DNA from: Nocardia tengchongensis
Lineage (GTDB): Bacteria > Actinomycetota > Actinomycetes > Mycobacteriales > Mycobacteriaceae
Assembly (NCBI RefSeq): GCF_018362975.1
Contig: NZ_CP074371.1
Coordinates: forward strand, 5,518,001-5,582,000
DNA: 64,000 nt
Reading direction: 5' to 3'
Shown: positions 39,542 to 48,339 of the stretch, piece by piece
Position numbering within the stretch: position 1 is the first letter of the stretch
Layout of the letters: every line of letters begins with the position of its first letter
The notes under the pieces: generated by a model
The model's database searches: none
What the model was told of the DNA's origin: nothing
Seen by the model: only the letters and a program-made list of their open reading frames with translations
Program-made: the position numbers and the translations under genes

Positions 39542-39742
39542 GTCGACGGAAGGAATCTGACGCAGTGTTGTGAAGAGTCGCGTGCGGGGGCGGGAACGAC
39601 GTGCCTTGCCTGCGATGCCACCTCGAGTGGCTGTGCACGCCTGTCCTGAGTGTCTCGGACCGGGACTGGTGCGGGTACAGGCTCGGGGGTCGACGCTCTC
39701 CCGCCTCCCGCGCGGATCGGTTGTGCTGTTGGGTACAGGCAT
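39536..39742 (-). CDS. Small basic hypothetical protein in hsp20 operon
   Basis: 68 aa. Its ATG overlaps the stop of the preceding ORF by one base (TGATG) with AGGAGG immediately before, a standard coupling arrangement. Arg- and Pro-rich with two Cys (DPRACTRTSPGPRHSGQACT). A hairpin follows. No known family, and coding status is inferred from signals only. Confidence 0.4.
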   Translation of the reverse strand: MPVPNSTTDPRGRRESVDPRACTRTSPGPRHSGQACTATRGGIAGKARRSRPRTRLFTTLRQIPSVDG

Positions 39743-39906
39743 CACCTCCTGCAACGCTCACGATCTCGGATTCGGGACGACACGGTGCCCGGGCCCCGGG
39801 GGACCGCGCGGCGCCGGGTTCGGCCCCGGGCGCGGGGCGCGGCGGCGAGCAGCCGCGTATCGGGCCACGAGGTTTCCGTGGCGCTGGTGCTGGTCGGTGC
39901 AGTCAT
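39742..39906 (-). CDS. Small Arg-rich hypothetical protein downstream of hsp20
   Basis: 54 aa starting MTAPTSTSATETSWPDTRLL and ending in a run of Arg-containing residues (RIRDERCRR-like). It begins 37 bases after the hsp20 stop and is coupled to the next ORF through TGATG. Very basic C-terminus. No family recognised. Confidence 0.4.
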   Translation of the reverse strand: MTAPTSTSATETSWPDTRLLAAAPRARGRTRRRAVPRGPGTVSSRIRDRERCRR

Positions 39907-39943
39907 CACCGGACCCCCATCGTCGCCGTGCGGGATCCGGGGA

Positions 39944-40366
39944 TCAGGCGTTGATGGCCTGGCGGTCGGGCTCGGCGCGGGTGATCTCGATCTTGCGCGG
40001 CTTGGCCTTCTCCGCGACCGGGATCGACAACCGCAGCACGCCGTCGCGGTAGTCGGCGCGGATCGCGTCGGTGTCGAGATTGTCACCGAGGAACAACTGG
40101 CGGGAGAACACACCGCGAGTGCGTTCCGCGGCGATCATCGACCGCCCCGGATCCAGCTCCGGGCGCGAGGCCTTCACGGTCACCACATTGCGTTCGACAT
40201 CCAGGTCGAGAGAGTCCGGGTCGATGCCGGGCAGGTCGAATTCGACGAAGAACTCGTCGCCTTCGCGCCAGGCGTCCATCGGCATCACCACCGGCCGGGC
40301 CGGCGTGCCGAACACCGCCTGCGTCAGGCGATCCAGATCACCGAAGGGATCGGTACGCATCAACAT
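39944..40366 (-). CDS. Hsp20/alpha-crystallin small heat-shock protein
   Basis: 140 aa from the ATG at 40366; GGGAGG is suitably spaced for this start and too near for the GTG nine bases earlier. The alpha-crystallin domain runs about residues 28-130: [49 protein letters not shown] then [20 protein letters not shown], with the G-V-L motif. ATP-independent holdase. Promoter elements TTGCAC-N17-TAAATA on the minus strand enclose a CIRCE-like operator, pointing to HrcA-type control. Divergent from a MerR gene. Confidence 0.93.
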   Translation of the reverse strand: MLMRTDPFGDLDRLTQAVFGTPARPVVMPMDAWREGDEFFVEFDLPGIDPDSLDLDVERNVVTVKASRPELDPGRSMIAAERTRGVFSRQLFLGDNLDTDAIRADYRDGVLRLSIPVAEKAKPRKIEITRAEPDRQAINA

Positions 40367-40417
40367 GGTCGCCACCTCCCATTCACTCCATTCTCGATCG
40401 AAGGAAACTCAGATAAC

Positions 40418-40435
40418 CTCTGTCATCTGACAGAG
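40418..40435. promoter_or_regulatory. 18-bp perfect palindrome in hsp20-merR intergenic region
   Basis: CTCTGTCA-TC-TGACAGAG, just downstream of the hsp20 -10 hexamer. A candidate operator for the adjacent MerR protein or another heat-shock repressor; the core TGTCA resembles operators of small heat-shock regulators in streptomycetes. Confidence 0.6.
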
Positions 40436-40442
40436 ATAATAT

Positions 40443-40469
40443 TTAGCACTCTCTCCAGGAGAGTGCAAG
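40443..40469. promoter_or_regulatory. CIRCE-like operator (HrcA site)
   Basis: TTAGCACTC-N9-GAGTGCAAG against the consensus TTAGCACTC-N9-GAGTGCTAA: the left arm is perfect, the right has 6-7 of 9. It lies between the -35 (TTGCAC) and -10 (TAAATA) of hsp20 on the minus strand. Confidence 0.75.
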
Positions 40470-40529
40470 TACCGTCAAGAGGTAATCTTCAAGCAGGTGA
40501 CCATGAGCAGAAAGCGGGAGACACCCCAG

Positions 40530-40871
40530 ATGTCAGACCCAGCGCACGCCCCGCTGCCCCCGGCCGGGCAGGCGGTGTATGCGATCTCGGTGGCCGCCGA
40601 ACTGTCCGGGGTCGGGATCCAGACCCTGCGCCTCTACGAGCAACACGGCCTGATCAGCCCCGTCCGCAGCGAGGGCGGCACCCGCCGCTACAGCGGCGCG
40701 GACCTAGCGCGGCTGGCGCGCGTGAGCGCCCTGGCCGGGCAAGGGATCAACCTGGCCGGTATCGCGCGCATCCTCGACCTCGAAGACGCCAACACCGCGC
40801 TGCGCGAAACCAACAACGCCCTCACCGCGCAACGCGACCACGACCCCAACCGACACCGGCCACTCCGGTAG
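40530..40871 (+). CDS. MerR/HspR-like transcriptional regulator
   Basis: 113 aa from the ATG at 40530 (GGGAG nine bases upstream); starts at 40497 or 40503 are possible. The DNA-binding part reads VYAISVAAELSGVGIQTLRL, YEQHGLISPVRSEGGTRRYS and LARLARVSALAGQGINLAGI then ARILDLED, as in HspR. The C-terminal helix is short (TALRETNNALTAQRDHD), and no effector domain follows. HspR proteins repress dnaK and clpB with DnaK as co-repressor. Divergent from hsp20, so it probably acts on that promoter. Confidence 0.88.
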   Translation: MSDPAHAPLPPAGQAVYAISVAAELSGVGIQTLRLYEQHGLISPVRSEGGTRRYSGADLARLARVSALAGQGINLAGIARILDLEDANTALRETNNALTAQRDHDPNRHRPLR

Positions 40872-41062
40872 GGCCCACCGCGCAAAGCAGGCCACCGCCG
40901 GTCATGCCATCGCACAGGGTCCGGGTGTCTGCCGGACAGGCCACGGCGGCGGTATCGGACACTCCCGGCAACACGCACCACCGGTGAGGGATTTCCCGCG
41001 CCGAGCCCGGCCGCCGGTTTAGCCTGGGGCGGGCATTCCGGCCACGAGACCACACGGCAACG

Positions 41063-41608
41063 ATGCACCATCGCAGGGGCATTCACTACGCCGTCCTCGT
41101 GCTCGCAGTGCTCCGGGAACCACCCTGCCCTGGATGTGATCCCCTCGGTGCCGGCCTGCAACCGGCACCGGCGCTGTACACAGCGGTCCCCATCGGCGGG
41201 CGCGACCAAACCCCATCCGCCCGCCGATGGCGCACAGCAACCACAACGGCACCGGCGCAATCATCCGCCCATGGCGACAGGACAGCAGACATCGACCGCG
41301 CGAAGATCACCACAGCGAACCAGACCGCCAGCGGCGGCGCGCTGCGGCTGCTCACACAGATCCTCGACCGCTACCCCAGCCTGGAAGCGTTCTTGACCCA
41401 GCTCTACCGCGAACTCGACGAACCCACCGAACAACTCCCCTGCCTGCACCCCGACGCGCCGTGGCTCAACCCACCCTGGTGGCCGATCACCACCGAACCC
41501 GCCACCAGCCAACCGCGCCACGCCCTGCGCGACACCGCAGAAGAGTCGACCATCAACCGACCAGACGTGCCATCACATGCCCAATCGTGCCACCACAACC
41601 GCCGCTGA
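41063..41608 (+). CDS. Hypothetical protein, uncertain start
   Basis: Up to 181 aa. Only the C-terminal half looks protein-like: GALRLLTQILDRYPSLEAFL, TQLYRELDEPTEQLPCLHPD and APWLNPPWWPITTEPATSQP. The N-terminal part is low-complexity and could be non-coding, with the true start nearer 41270. No ribosome site at 41063. No family recognised. Confidence 0.35.
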   Translation: MHHRRGIHYAVLVLAVLREPPCPGCDPLGAGLQPAPALYTAVPIGGRDQTPSARRWRTATTTAPAQSSAHGDRTADIDRAKITTANQTASGGALRLLTQILDRYPSLEAFLTQLYRELDEPTEQLPCLHPDAPWLNPPWWPITTEPATSQPRHALRDTAEESTINRPDVPSHAQSCHHNRR

Positions 41609-41834
41609 TCGGGCTGGCAACCACCTCGATTGTCCTCGCTCAGTTGAGCTGAGGCCGACTCGATCAAACTGATGCCGATGACACGGAATCTGATGTTGGC
41701 TCAGTGATTCTGATGTGGTGTGTCACGATCGACGGCCCATACGGGTGGGGTTTCGGGCGTGGAGATGGACGGGAGCCGGGATGCCGGACGCGTCCTCATA
41801 GTTCTCTCATGGCGGGAACAGCAGAATTCGTTTC

Positions 41835-42614
41835 GTGAGGTCGAAATCAGTGCCAGGGCAATGGCGCACTCGGCTTGGGCTGGCACTGGCCGCCGCGTGC
41901 CTGCTCGCCGGGTGCGCGGCGGAACCGGGCCTCGATACGCGCACCGCCCAGGAGCTTCCTGTGGCCCTGGTGTATCGGGGCCCGGCCTCCTGCGACGGAT
42001 GTCCGGAGGCGGCGGCGGACCTGCTGGCTCGCTCGGGCCGGTTCACCGTGAAATTCACCGGTCCCGACTCGGAATTGCCCCTCGACGGCGCAACCCTGGC
42101 CACCGCTTCGGTTTACGTGCAACCCGGCGGCGGTGACGACGTCGCCCACGCCCGCCGCCAGATGGACCCCTACGCCGCCGCGATCACCGACTACGTCCGA
42201 TCCGGTGGCCGCTACCTCGGCATCTGCATGGGCGGCTACCTCGCCGGCACCGTCAACGGTTTCGCTCTGTGGCCAGGCGAGGTCGAACAGTACTCGGACT
42301 CACCCGGCGCCGAGATCCACACCACCGCCGACACCGTGGCCACCGTCGACTGGCGAAACCACAACCAGCAGATGTACTTCCAGGACGGCCCGTTCTTCGC
42401 CGTCCCGGATTCGGCTGATCCGCCCCAGATCCTGGCACGCTACCGCAACGGCGCCGCCGCAGCAGTGGTCGCGCCGTCGGGCAAGGGACGGATCGCGCTG
42501 GTCGGGCCCCACCCGGAAGCACCCGAATCCTGGTATACGGAACATCATCTCGACCACACCGCCGCCGATGACCGCCCCGGCATGGACCTGATCACCGCGC
42601 TGACGAGCCGGTGA
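41835..42614 (+). CDS. Lipoprotein with biotin-protein-ligase N-terminal (BPL-N) / amidotransferase-like domain
   Basis: 259 aa from a GTG. Lipoprotein signal: RTRLGLALAAACLLAGC with lipobox LAGC. The mature part has VALVYRGPASCDGCPEAAAD, SVYVQPGGGDDVAHARRQMD, and DYVRSGGRYLGICMGGYLAG, where ICMGG gives a nucleophile-elbow Cys as in class I glutamine amidotransferases. KGRIALVGPHPEAPESWY is near the end, with a possible catalytic His. Predicted extracytoplasmic, membrane-anchored. The BPL-N type has no assigned substrate. Confidence 0.85.
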   Translation: MRSKSVPGQWRTRLGLALAAACLLAGCAAEPGLDTRTAQELPVALVYRGPASCDGCPEAAADLLARSGRFTVKFTGPDSELPLDGATLATASVYVQPGGGDDVAHARRQMDPYAAAITDYVRSGGRYLGICMGGYLAGTVNGFALWPGEVEQYSDSPGAEIHTTADTVATVDWRNHNQQMYFQDGPFFAVPDSADPPQILARYRNGAAAAVVAPSGKGRIALVGPHPEAPESWYTEHHLDHTAADDRPGMDLITALTSR

Positions 42615-42770
42615 ACCCGACCTCCGGCACGCCGGTGGAAACCTCCCTCGATTCGGCTGGCCGGTCGATCCGGTAGCAGATCACGGCCAGAGGGCAACCA
42701 CCTTCACAGATATCCAATCAATCGAGCCACATTCCGGATCAACTACTCAATCAATCTGGTGCCTCGCACT

Positions 42771-42880
42771 TCAAGGGGTTCCGGTAGTAATCGTGCGGCG
42801 GCTGACGCTGTATTCCTCGGCGAGGTCGGCCAGGCTCGCGTCGTCGGCGGGGTCGTGGTAGCGAATTGTTCCGGATAGCG
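42771..42880 (-). pseudogene. HTH tail of a resolvase/recombinase-like gene
   Basis: The minus strand reads TIRYHDPADDASLADLAEEY then SVSRRTITTGTP and a stop, like the C-terminal helix-turn-helix of serine resolvases. No catalytic domain precedes it. The rest of 42615-43061 has no intact gene. Confidence 0.4.
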
Positions 42881-43061
42881 GGGGTTGATCGGGAAGGTTT
42901 TCGGAACACCTCTACGGAACACTCGTGACCTGGGCTCCGGCCCGCGCGGCGGGGAACTTCCGTTCACCGATCGGCTTACGGAACACCGTCATGTCGGCCA
43001 CGACGCTTTCTACACCTATTTCGCGCCGCTCACCCCGGCGGCGCTTCGAACGTGTGGGCTG

Positions 43062-44081
43062 TCAGGCGGGTGCGTCGATACCGCTGACGAAACGCTCGAC
43101 GCTGTCGAGGGCTTTGCGTGCTTCCGACATCCGCGGGTATCCCATCTGGAACACGTGGAACATTCCGGACCACACCTCGAGCTCGCACCGTCCGCCCGCG
43201 CCGCGCAGTGCCTGGGCATAATGCTGGGAGTCCGAGGCGAGGATTTCGCTGCCGCCGGTTTGCAGCAGCATCGGCGGCAGGTCGGGGCCGACCGCGCGCA
43301 GGACGTCCAGGCGCGGATCACTGAAATCCGCGTCCACGAAATAGGGCTGGGTGATTCGCCGGCCTGTGCGGGCGGAGACGAACTGGTCCCAGACGAGTTT
43401 GTTGTGGGCGTGGGCCAGTTGCCAGGTCGGGTCGACGACGCTGGAGAAGCCGACCACGGCGGCGGGCTGGCCGAGGCCGAGCTCGCGCAGTTGCACGCAC
43501 AGTCCCAGGGCGAGGTGAGCGCCGGCCGAGTCGCCCATCACGATGATGTCGCCGGCGCGGTGTCCCTGCTCGAGCAGCCACAGGTAGCCGTTGAGGACAT
43601 CGTCGTGTGCGGCGGGGAATCGATATTTGGGGGCGCGTCGATATCGCACCGCGAACACCGGCCGACCCAGTCGGCGTGAGAGCTCCGAGACCAGACCGCG
43701 GTGGGTCCAGGGGCTGCAGCTGATGTATCCGCTGCCGTGGATGTAGTAGATCAACCGTCCTCCCGGCTCCGCGCGGCCGCCCACCCACTCCCCGCGAGCC
43801 CTGCCCAGGGGCCCGGCCACATCGACGGTCGTGGGTGACAGCACCGGGGCGAACCACATGCGGCATGCCACGACCTGGGTGAATCGATACCCGAGCACCC
43901 CAGCGGGCGAATGCAGCGGCAGCAGCCACAGCGTGGGCCGCACGAAGATCCGCGATGCCCAGATGGTCAGCGTCGCGGCGAACGACCGTTCCGTCCTCAC
44001 ATGATCGCGATCGGACACCGGAAGCGGGGTGTCGGGGGCGGGCGGGCGGGTCGAGGCGGCGATCGGATCGGGCGTGCTCAT
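43062..44081 (-). CDS. Alpha/beta hydrolase, hormone-sensitive lipase family
   Basis: 339 aa. HSL-family motifs: GRLIYYIHGSGYISCSPWTH (oxyanion HGxGx motif, HGSGY), FAVRYRRAPKYRFPAAHDDV, GDIIVMGDSAGAHLALGLCV (nucleophile Ser in GDSAG), then LQTGGSEILASDSQHYAQAL and SGMFHVFQMGYPRMSEA with the catalytic His. No signal peptide. Last gene of a three-gene minus-strand unit with an MBL-fold hydrolase and an SDR. Carboxylester hydrolysis of an unknown substrate. Confidence 0.92.
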   Translation of the reverse strand: MSTPDPIAASTRPPAPDTPLPVSDRDHVRTERSFAATLTIWASRIFVRPTLWLLPLHSPAGVLGYRFTQVVACRMWFAPVLSPTTVDVAGPLGRARGEWVGGRAEPGGRLIYYIHGSGYISCSPWTHRGLVSELSRRLGRPVFAVRYRRAPKYRFPAAHDDVLNGYLWLLEQGHRAGDIIVMGDSAGAHLALGLCVQLRELGLGQPAAVVGFSSVVDPTWQLAHAHNKLVWDQFVSARTGRRITQPYFVDADFSDPRLDVLRAVGPDLPPMLLQTGGSEILASDSQHYAQALRGAGGRCELEVWSGMFHVFQMGYPRMSEARKALDSVERFVSGIDAPA

Positions 44082-44175
44082 GGGATCTCCTCAAGATCGG
44101 GGTGCAGAAGAGCCGCCCGCATTCGCCGAGCAGATGCGGGCGGTGGGAGCCGGGTGAGTTGGGTGAGATGCCGGC

Positions 44176-45273
44176 TTATCGGGTGGGGATGGAGATGGTG
44201 CCGTAGTCGAGGCCGCCGTGGCTGAAGGTCGGCACGACCGGCCATTGCCGTTTCCAGTTCGCGCATTCCGAGGATGGAATGATCTGCTTCCATTGGGGGT
44301 TTCGTGGCGACGGGCTGGCGAGGGTCTTCTCCTTGACCATGGAGTCGTATTGGTCGAGGGAGTCTTCGAGGGTGTTGGCGTTGAGCACGACCTCGCGGCC
44401 GTAGAACTGCGCGGCGCGGCGCACGCCGGGGATCTTCGACAGTTCGGGCTGCCAGCTGTCGGCGGCCATGCCGTTCTCCGAGGACACCCACACCCCGTCG
44501 GGGGTGTTGACGACCAGGGAATGGTTGCCGTCGGTGTGGCCAGGGGTCCACAGTAGGCTGACGCCGACGCCGAGCTCGACGTCGCCGTCGAAGACCTCGA
44601 GGCGATCCGCGGGGACCCCGTTTATGCCGCCGTCGACGTACCAGGCCCACTGCATGGGGTGCATGGATTCGAAGGTGCCCAGTTCGCGGCGGTGTACGAG
44701 CAGTTTCGCGTTGGGGAACAACGGCTTGCGCGGCTGCGTCTCGCCCTCGATCGTCTCGCTGCTGCCCAGGATCATCCGGACGTCCTGGACGTGGAGGTGG
44801 TCGAAGCTGATGTAGTCGACGTCGGCGTTGATCAGCCCCAGGCGCGGCAGCACCCGGTCGGGGTCGTTGTAGTAGTCGACGAACAGCGAGTCCAGCTTGA
44901 GTTTGCGACCGAAGTTCTGCAGCTTGCCGTAGAACGGGGCTTCGGCTGAGCCGGCGGCGACGGTGGGTTCCCACACCAGGGTCTTGAGCGTGCCGTCGAA
45001 GCCCTCGAACTGGATCACGAACATGCGGTTGATGATCGAGATGAAGGGGTTGACGTTGATCGAGTAGTTCTGGAACGCGTACTGCGCAGGGTAGGGGGCG
45101 GCGGCGATGTCGAAGCTCTTGATCGCTTTCACCTGCCCCTGGGCGAGGAACCGTTCGCGGTAGTTCTGTGCCGCTTCGCGGATGGCGGCGAGGCGTTTGC
45201 CGCGTGGCCAGATGTCGTGCACCCCATCGAATTCCGGAATCGGGCGCAGGGTGGTGGATTCGGTGGCGGTCAT
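44176..45273 (-). CDS. MBL-fold metallo-hydrolase
   Basis: 365 aa. The beta-lactamase-like core contains DYISFDHLHVQDVR (HLHVQD at residues 159-164, a variant of HxHxDH lacking the last His), then FPNAKLLVHRRELG, and LLWTPGHTDGNHSLVVNT with a further His, then GVWVSSENGMAAD. The N-terminal 85 residues are a family-specific extension. The start ATG overlaps the SDR stop in ATGA, so the genes are translationally coupled. Lactone or thioester hydrolysis is possible; the substrate is unknown. Confidence 0.88.
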   Translation of the reverse strand: MTATESTTLRPIPEFDGVHDIWPRGKRLAAIREAAQNYRERFLAQGQVKAIKSFDIAAAPYPAQYAFQNYSINVNPFISIINRMFVIQFEGFDGTLKTLVWEPTVAAGSAEAPFYGKLQNFGRKLKLDSLFVDYYNDPDRVLPRLGLINADVDYISFDHLHVQDVRMILGSSETIEGETQPRKPLFPNAKLLVHRRELGTFESMHPMQWAWYVDGGINGVPADRLEVFDGDVELGVGVSLLWTPGHTDGNHSLVVNTPDGVWVSSENGMAADSWQPELSKIPGVRRAAQFYGREVVLNANTLEDSLDQYDSMVKEKTLASPSPRNPQWKQIIPSSECANWKRQWPVVPTFSHGGLDYGTISIPTR

Positions 45274-46115
45274 CGGTCCCTCGGATCGGTCGGGTCGGTC
45301 AGGGCGTGGCGTTCGTAGGTCTCGCGGCTGTTGGAGCGTCGTGTGGCCTCGACCTGGTTGGGCACTGCGCGGCGCAACACCTGATCGCGCAGTGCCTGCG
45401 GCAGCAGGCCGGTGACCCGGACCAGCAGGTCGATAGTGGCGGGGATGGTGACCTCGAAGCGCGGGCGCGCGAGCACTCTCACCACCGCCGCGGCGACGTC
45501 GGCGGGGTCCAGGCGGGCGGTCGCGCCGGGATCGGTGCCGAGTGCGAGTTCGGTGTCGACCACGCCGGGCATGATCACCGACAGGTGCACACCGCTGCCG
45601 CGCAGTTCTTCGCGGACTCCGGTGAGGTAGCCCAGGACGCCGTGTTTGGTTGCGGCGTAGGTGGATTCGCCGGGCGGGGCGAGTTTGGAGGCGGCCGAGG
45701 CGACCGTGACGATGTGGCCGCCGCCGCGGGCGCGCAAGTAGGGCGCGGCGAGTCGGACGCCGCGGATGACGCCGTGCAGGTTGACCGCGAGCATCCGCTC
45801 GGTCGCGGCCTCGGGTTCGGTGTCGAACGCACCGACCCACATCACCCCGGCGTTGTTGACCAGCACATCGAACGATCCCCACACCTCGGTTACCGCGTCC
45901 AGGAACTCCCGGAACGACCGCGTATCGGTCACATCGAGAGCGAACGCGCGCACCTGACCCGGGAGTTGTCCGGCGGTCTCGCGAGCGGCCTCGAGGTCGC
46001 GGTCGCCGATCGCCACCCGCGCGCCGGCGGCCGCCAGCTGGCGCGCGATCTCGCTCCCGATGCCCCGAGCGCCGCCGGTCACAGCCACGATGCGCCCGGC
46101 CACAGCTGTCGTCAT
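45270..46115 (-). CDS. SDR family oxidoreductase
   Basis: 281 aa. Classical SDR: VAVTGGARGIGSEIARQLAA (TGGARGIG cofactor motif), ALDVTDTRSFREFLDAV, DVLVNNAGVMWVGAF (NNAG), TVASAASKLAPPGESTYAAT and K (Tyr-x-x-x-Lys in YAATK, catalytic Ser upstream). The acidic residue after the second strand (GDRDLEAA) favours NAD(H). First gene of the unit read toward 43062, divergent from the TetR gene. Substrate unknown. Confidence 0.93.
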   Translation of the reverse strand: MTTAVAGRIVAVTGGARGIGSEIARQLAAAGARVAIGDRDLEAARETAGQLPGQVRAFALDVTDTRSFREFLDAVTEVWGSFDVLVNNAGVMWVGAFDTEPEAATERMLAVNLHGVIRGVRLAAPYLRARGGGHIVTVASAASKLAPPGESTYAATKHGVLGYLTGVREELRGSGVHLSVIMPGVVDTELALGTDPGATARLDPADVAAAVVRVLARPRFEVTIPATIDLLVRVTGLLPQALRDQVLRRAVPNQVEATRRSNSRETYERHALTDPTDPRDR

Positions 46116-46236
46116 AGAGTCCGCCTTCCCTTTCGGTGTCTAGCCCCTGGCCGGACCCACAACCCATAATGGGCAATCGAGATTGTCAGAATTGGCGCGG
46201 TTAGTATTGCACCTTGTCGGCAGAAGGGAAAGGCCC

Positions 46237-46932
46237 ATGACACGACCCGGCCAGGGTCCCCCCGGCCCGAAGCCCTCGGGCCGGAAATACTCGGGCATGC
46301 CCCCGGAGCAGCGCGTGCGCCAGCGCCGCGCCGCGATCCTCGACTCCGCCCTGGAGCAGTTCGCCACCTACGGGTACGCGGCGGCATCGATCAAACAGAT
46401 CTGCCGCGGCGCCGGGGTCACCGAGCGGTACTTCTACGAGTCGTTCCCCAGCCGGGAGGTCTGCCTCGCCGCCCTCTACGACATCCTGGCCGAGGGCATG
46501 CGTGCGGCGACCGCCGCCGCGCTGGCCGGGAGCGGACACGATCTGGACACGCTCACCATGGCCGGGCTCACCGCGTTCATCCGTTACCTGACCGACGATC
46601 CACGCCGCGCGCGAGTGGTGCTGGTGGAAGTCGTCGGCGTCTCACCGGACATGGAACAGCGCCGCCATAGGGTGTTGCGGGAGTTCGTGGACACCGTGAT
46701 GCTCACCTGGGCGGCCGAGGGCACCGGTCCCCTCACTCGCGGTGAGCGCCTGACCGCCACCGCCCTGGTCGGTGGCGTCAACCATCTGCTGGTCGACTGG
46801 CTGATGGACGGCCGCCGCGACGACCCCGCCGACCTCGTGACGGTCTGCGCGAACCTGTTCGCCGCCGCCCGCACACACTGGGAGACCACCGTCGCGGCCC
46901 CGCCACACCCCACGTCCACGATCTCCCGGTAA
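46237..46932 (+). CDS. TetR/AcrR family transcriptional regulator
   Basis: 231 aa from the ATG at 46237 (AGGGAAAGG upstream). The N-terminal HTH reads AAILDSALEQFATYGYAAAS, IKQICRGAGVTERYFYESFP and SREVCLAALYDI. A basic leader of 20 residues precedes it. The C-terminal ligand domain is typical (AFIRYLTDDPRRARVVLVEV). Divergent from the SDR-MBL-hydrolase unit across about 120 bases, so it most likely represses that unit and itself. No clear palindrome was found in the gap. Confidence 0.92.
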   Translation: MTRPGQGPPGPKPSGRKYSGMPPEQRVRQRRAAILDSALEQFATYGYAAASIKQICRGAGVTERYFYESFPSREVCLAALYDILAEGMRAATAAALAGSGHDLDTLTMAGLTAFIRYLTDDPRRARVVLVEVVGVSPDMEQRRHRVLREFVDTVMLTWAAEGTGPLTRGERLTATALVGGVNHLLVDWLMDGRRDDPADLVTVCANLFAAARTHWETTVAAPPHPTSTISR

Positions 46933-47100
46933 CCCCCGGCACCCGTAGTCCACGCCGCCGAACAGGTCACCGACTGGATCGTGGTGTGGTGGCAGGGATT
47001 CCGCTACGAGGAAGGTACCTGCGGGCCCGGGTTCTACCGGTGGGAGCCGGTCGGGTGGCTGGAAGTGCGAACACCCCTGATCCTCGGTAGCCCGGTGCGG

Positions 47101-47367
47101 CTACCGTTCCCGGCGCCGGTCGGGCCTGAGCGCTGGAGGGTGGTCCAGGGTGTAGATCCGGCGTGCCAGCACGGTGAAGGCCTCCCGGCTCAGCTTGTCC
47201 AGTTCGCCATGGCGGGCGCCGGGGGGAACGGCGGCGACGGCTTGGTCGAGGATGGACAGTTCCCAGCGCAGTGGATCACGCTGGGCGGCGAGGGTGTTCA
47301 GGTCGATTGACTTCACGTGGTCGATAAAGTCGGCGAATTCCTCTTCCAGGCTTCGTATTTCGCGCAC
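47101..47367 (-). CDS. Hypothetical small helical protein
   Basis: 88 aa: MREIRSLEEEFADFIDHVKS, DLNTLAAQRDPLRWELSILD, DKLSREAFTVLARRIYTLDH, ending PDRRRER. Amphipathic helices and no membrane segment. No family recognised. The 46933-47100 interval holds no intact gene. Confidence 0.5.
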   Translation of the reverse strand: MREIRSLEEEFADFIDHVKSIDLNTLAAQRDPLRWELSILDQAVAAVPPGARHGELDKLSREAFTVLARRIYTLDHPPALRPDRRRER

Positions 47368-47397
47368 CCCTCCCCGGTCGAATACGACTGGTCCAGG

Positions 47398-48061
47398 TTA
47401 GGTGATGGCCTCGCTGAGATTGGCCAGCAGCTCAGCGCGTTGGCGGGCTGATTCGGTGGTGGCGGCGGAAGCATCCGAATGCGACCAGTGGGTCCGCCGT
47501 CTGCTCGGCCAGGGCCTCGAGCTGTGCCACGTGCTCGGCGACGGCCGGTAGGTCACCCTGCAGAACGGCCATCGTGGCGGCCCCGCGGCGAGCCTTGGCC
47601 CGATCCAGCGGCTGCGCATCGGTCGAATGGGTCAGCGCGCGTTCATACCAGCGGCGTCCCTCGCTGAGCCGCCCACGCAATGTCCAGAACATGTACAGGG
47701 CGGTGACGATCCGCAACGCGGTTTCGCCCGACTCGGACAGGCTGAATTCCAGCGCGTTTCGCAGATTCGGCAGCTCCCGCTCCAACTGGGCAACCCACTG
47801 CAGCTGGTGCGGACCGATCCATTCCGCTTCAACCTGGAGTGCCAACCGCACACACCAATCGCGATGCCGCCGACGGCATTCCGGGTACCTGCCGCTGTCC
47901 TCGGCTTGCTCCCTACCGTTTTCTTGAACGGACTCGAGCATCCGGAACCGGATCGTGCCCTCGTTTTCCTCGCGGATCAGGATCGACTTGTCCACCAGCG
48001 CGGACAATGCGTCGAGCAATTGCGTCTCGGTCAGATCGGTGCCGCATACCTGCTCGACCAC
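47398..48061 (-). pseudogene. Internal fragment of a large LuxR-type ATP-binding regulator
   Basis: Reads TQLLDALSALVDKSILIREE, RFRMLESVQENGREQAED, RRHRDWCVRLALQVEAEWIG and LPNLRNALEFSLSESGETAL, RWYERALTH, the segment between the NB-ARC ATPase and the C-terminal HTH in LuxR/AfsR-like regulators. Neither P-loop nor LuxR HTH is present, and the end shifts frame into ASAATTESARQRAELLANLS. A decayed gene. The 48062-48339 interval has nothing else. Confidence 0.7.
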
Positions 48062-48339
48062 CGGATAGACGCAAGCTGCTGCACGATCGGCGAATCCAGC
48101 CGGGGCCGCGACATCGTGGTCACGCGAGCCACCGCTGCGGAGTCCATGCGACTCCGGCGACGCTTCCGATTCCGGGAACTCATGTCAAAGGCAACAGCCA
48201 CCAGTTCATGTGCGCACTCCAACTCGCGACCAAGAACGCCAGTCGTGTTCACGGTGACCAATACCAGTTACCAAAGCGAGGATCCCTTCACCTTCGCCGT
48301 GCGCGTCGCAACCGGGCTGAAGAGCTATCTTCCCCAGGC

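Noticed and set aside
39570..40052. Plus-strand frame with CPECLGPGLV, considered as a zinc-ribbon protein
   Set aside because: Opposite the hsp20 operon, whose frames have coupling signals and a terminator; only one C-x-x-C pair and no ribosome site.
44078..46176. Long minus-strand frames (298 and 666 codons) overlapping the SDR and MBL genes
   Set aside because: The 298-codon frame is out of frame throughout. The 666-codon frame matches the MBL gene only in its second half, while its first half is out of frame with the clear SDR motifs.
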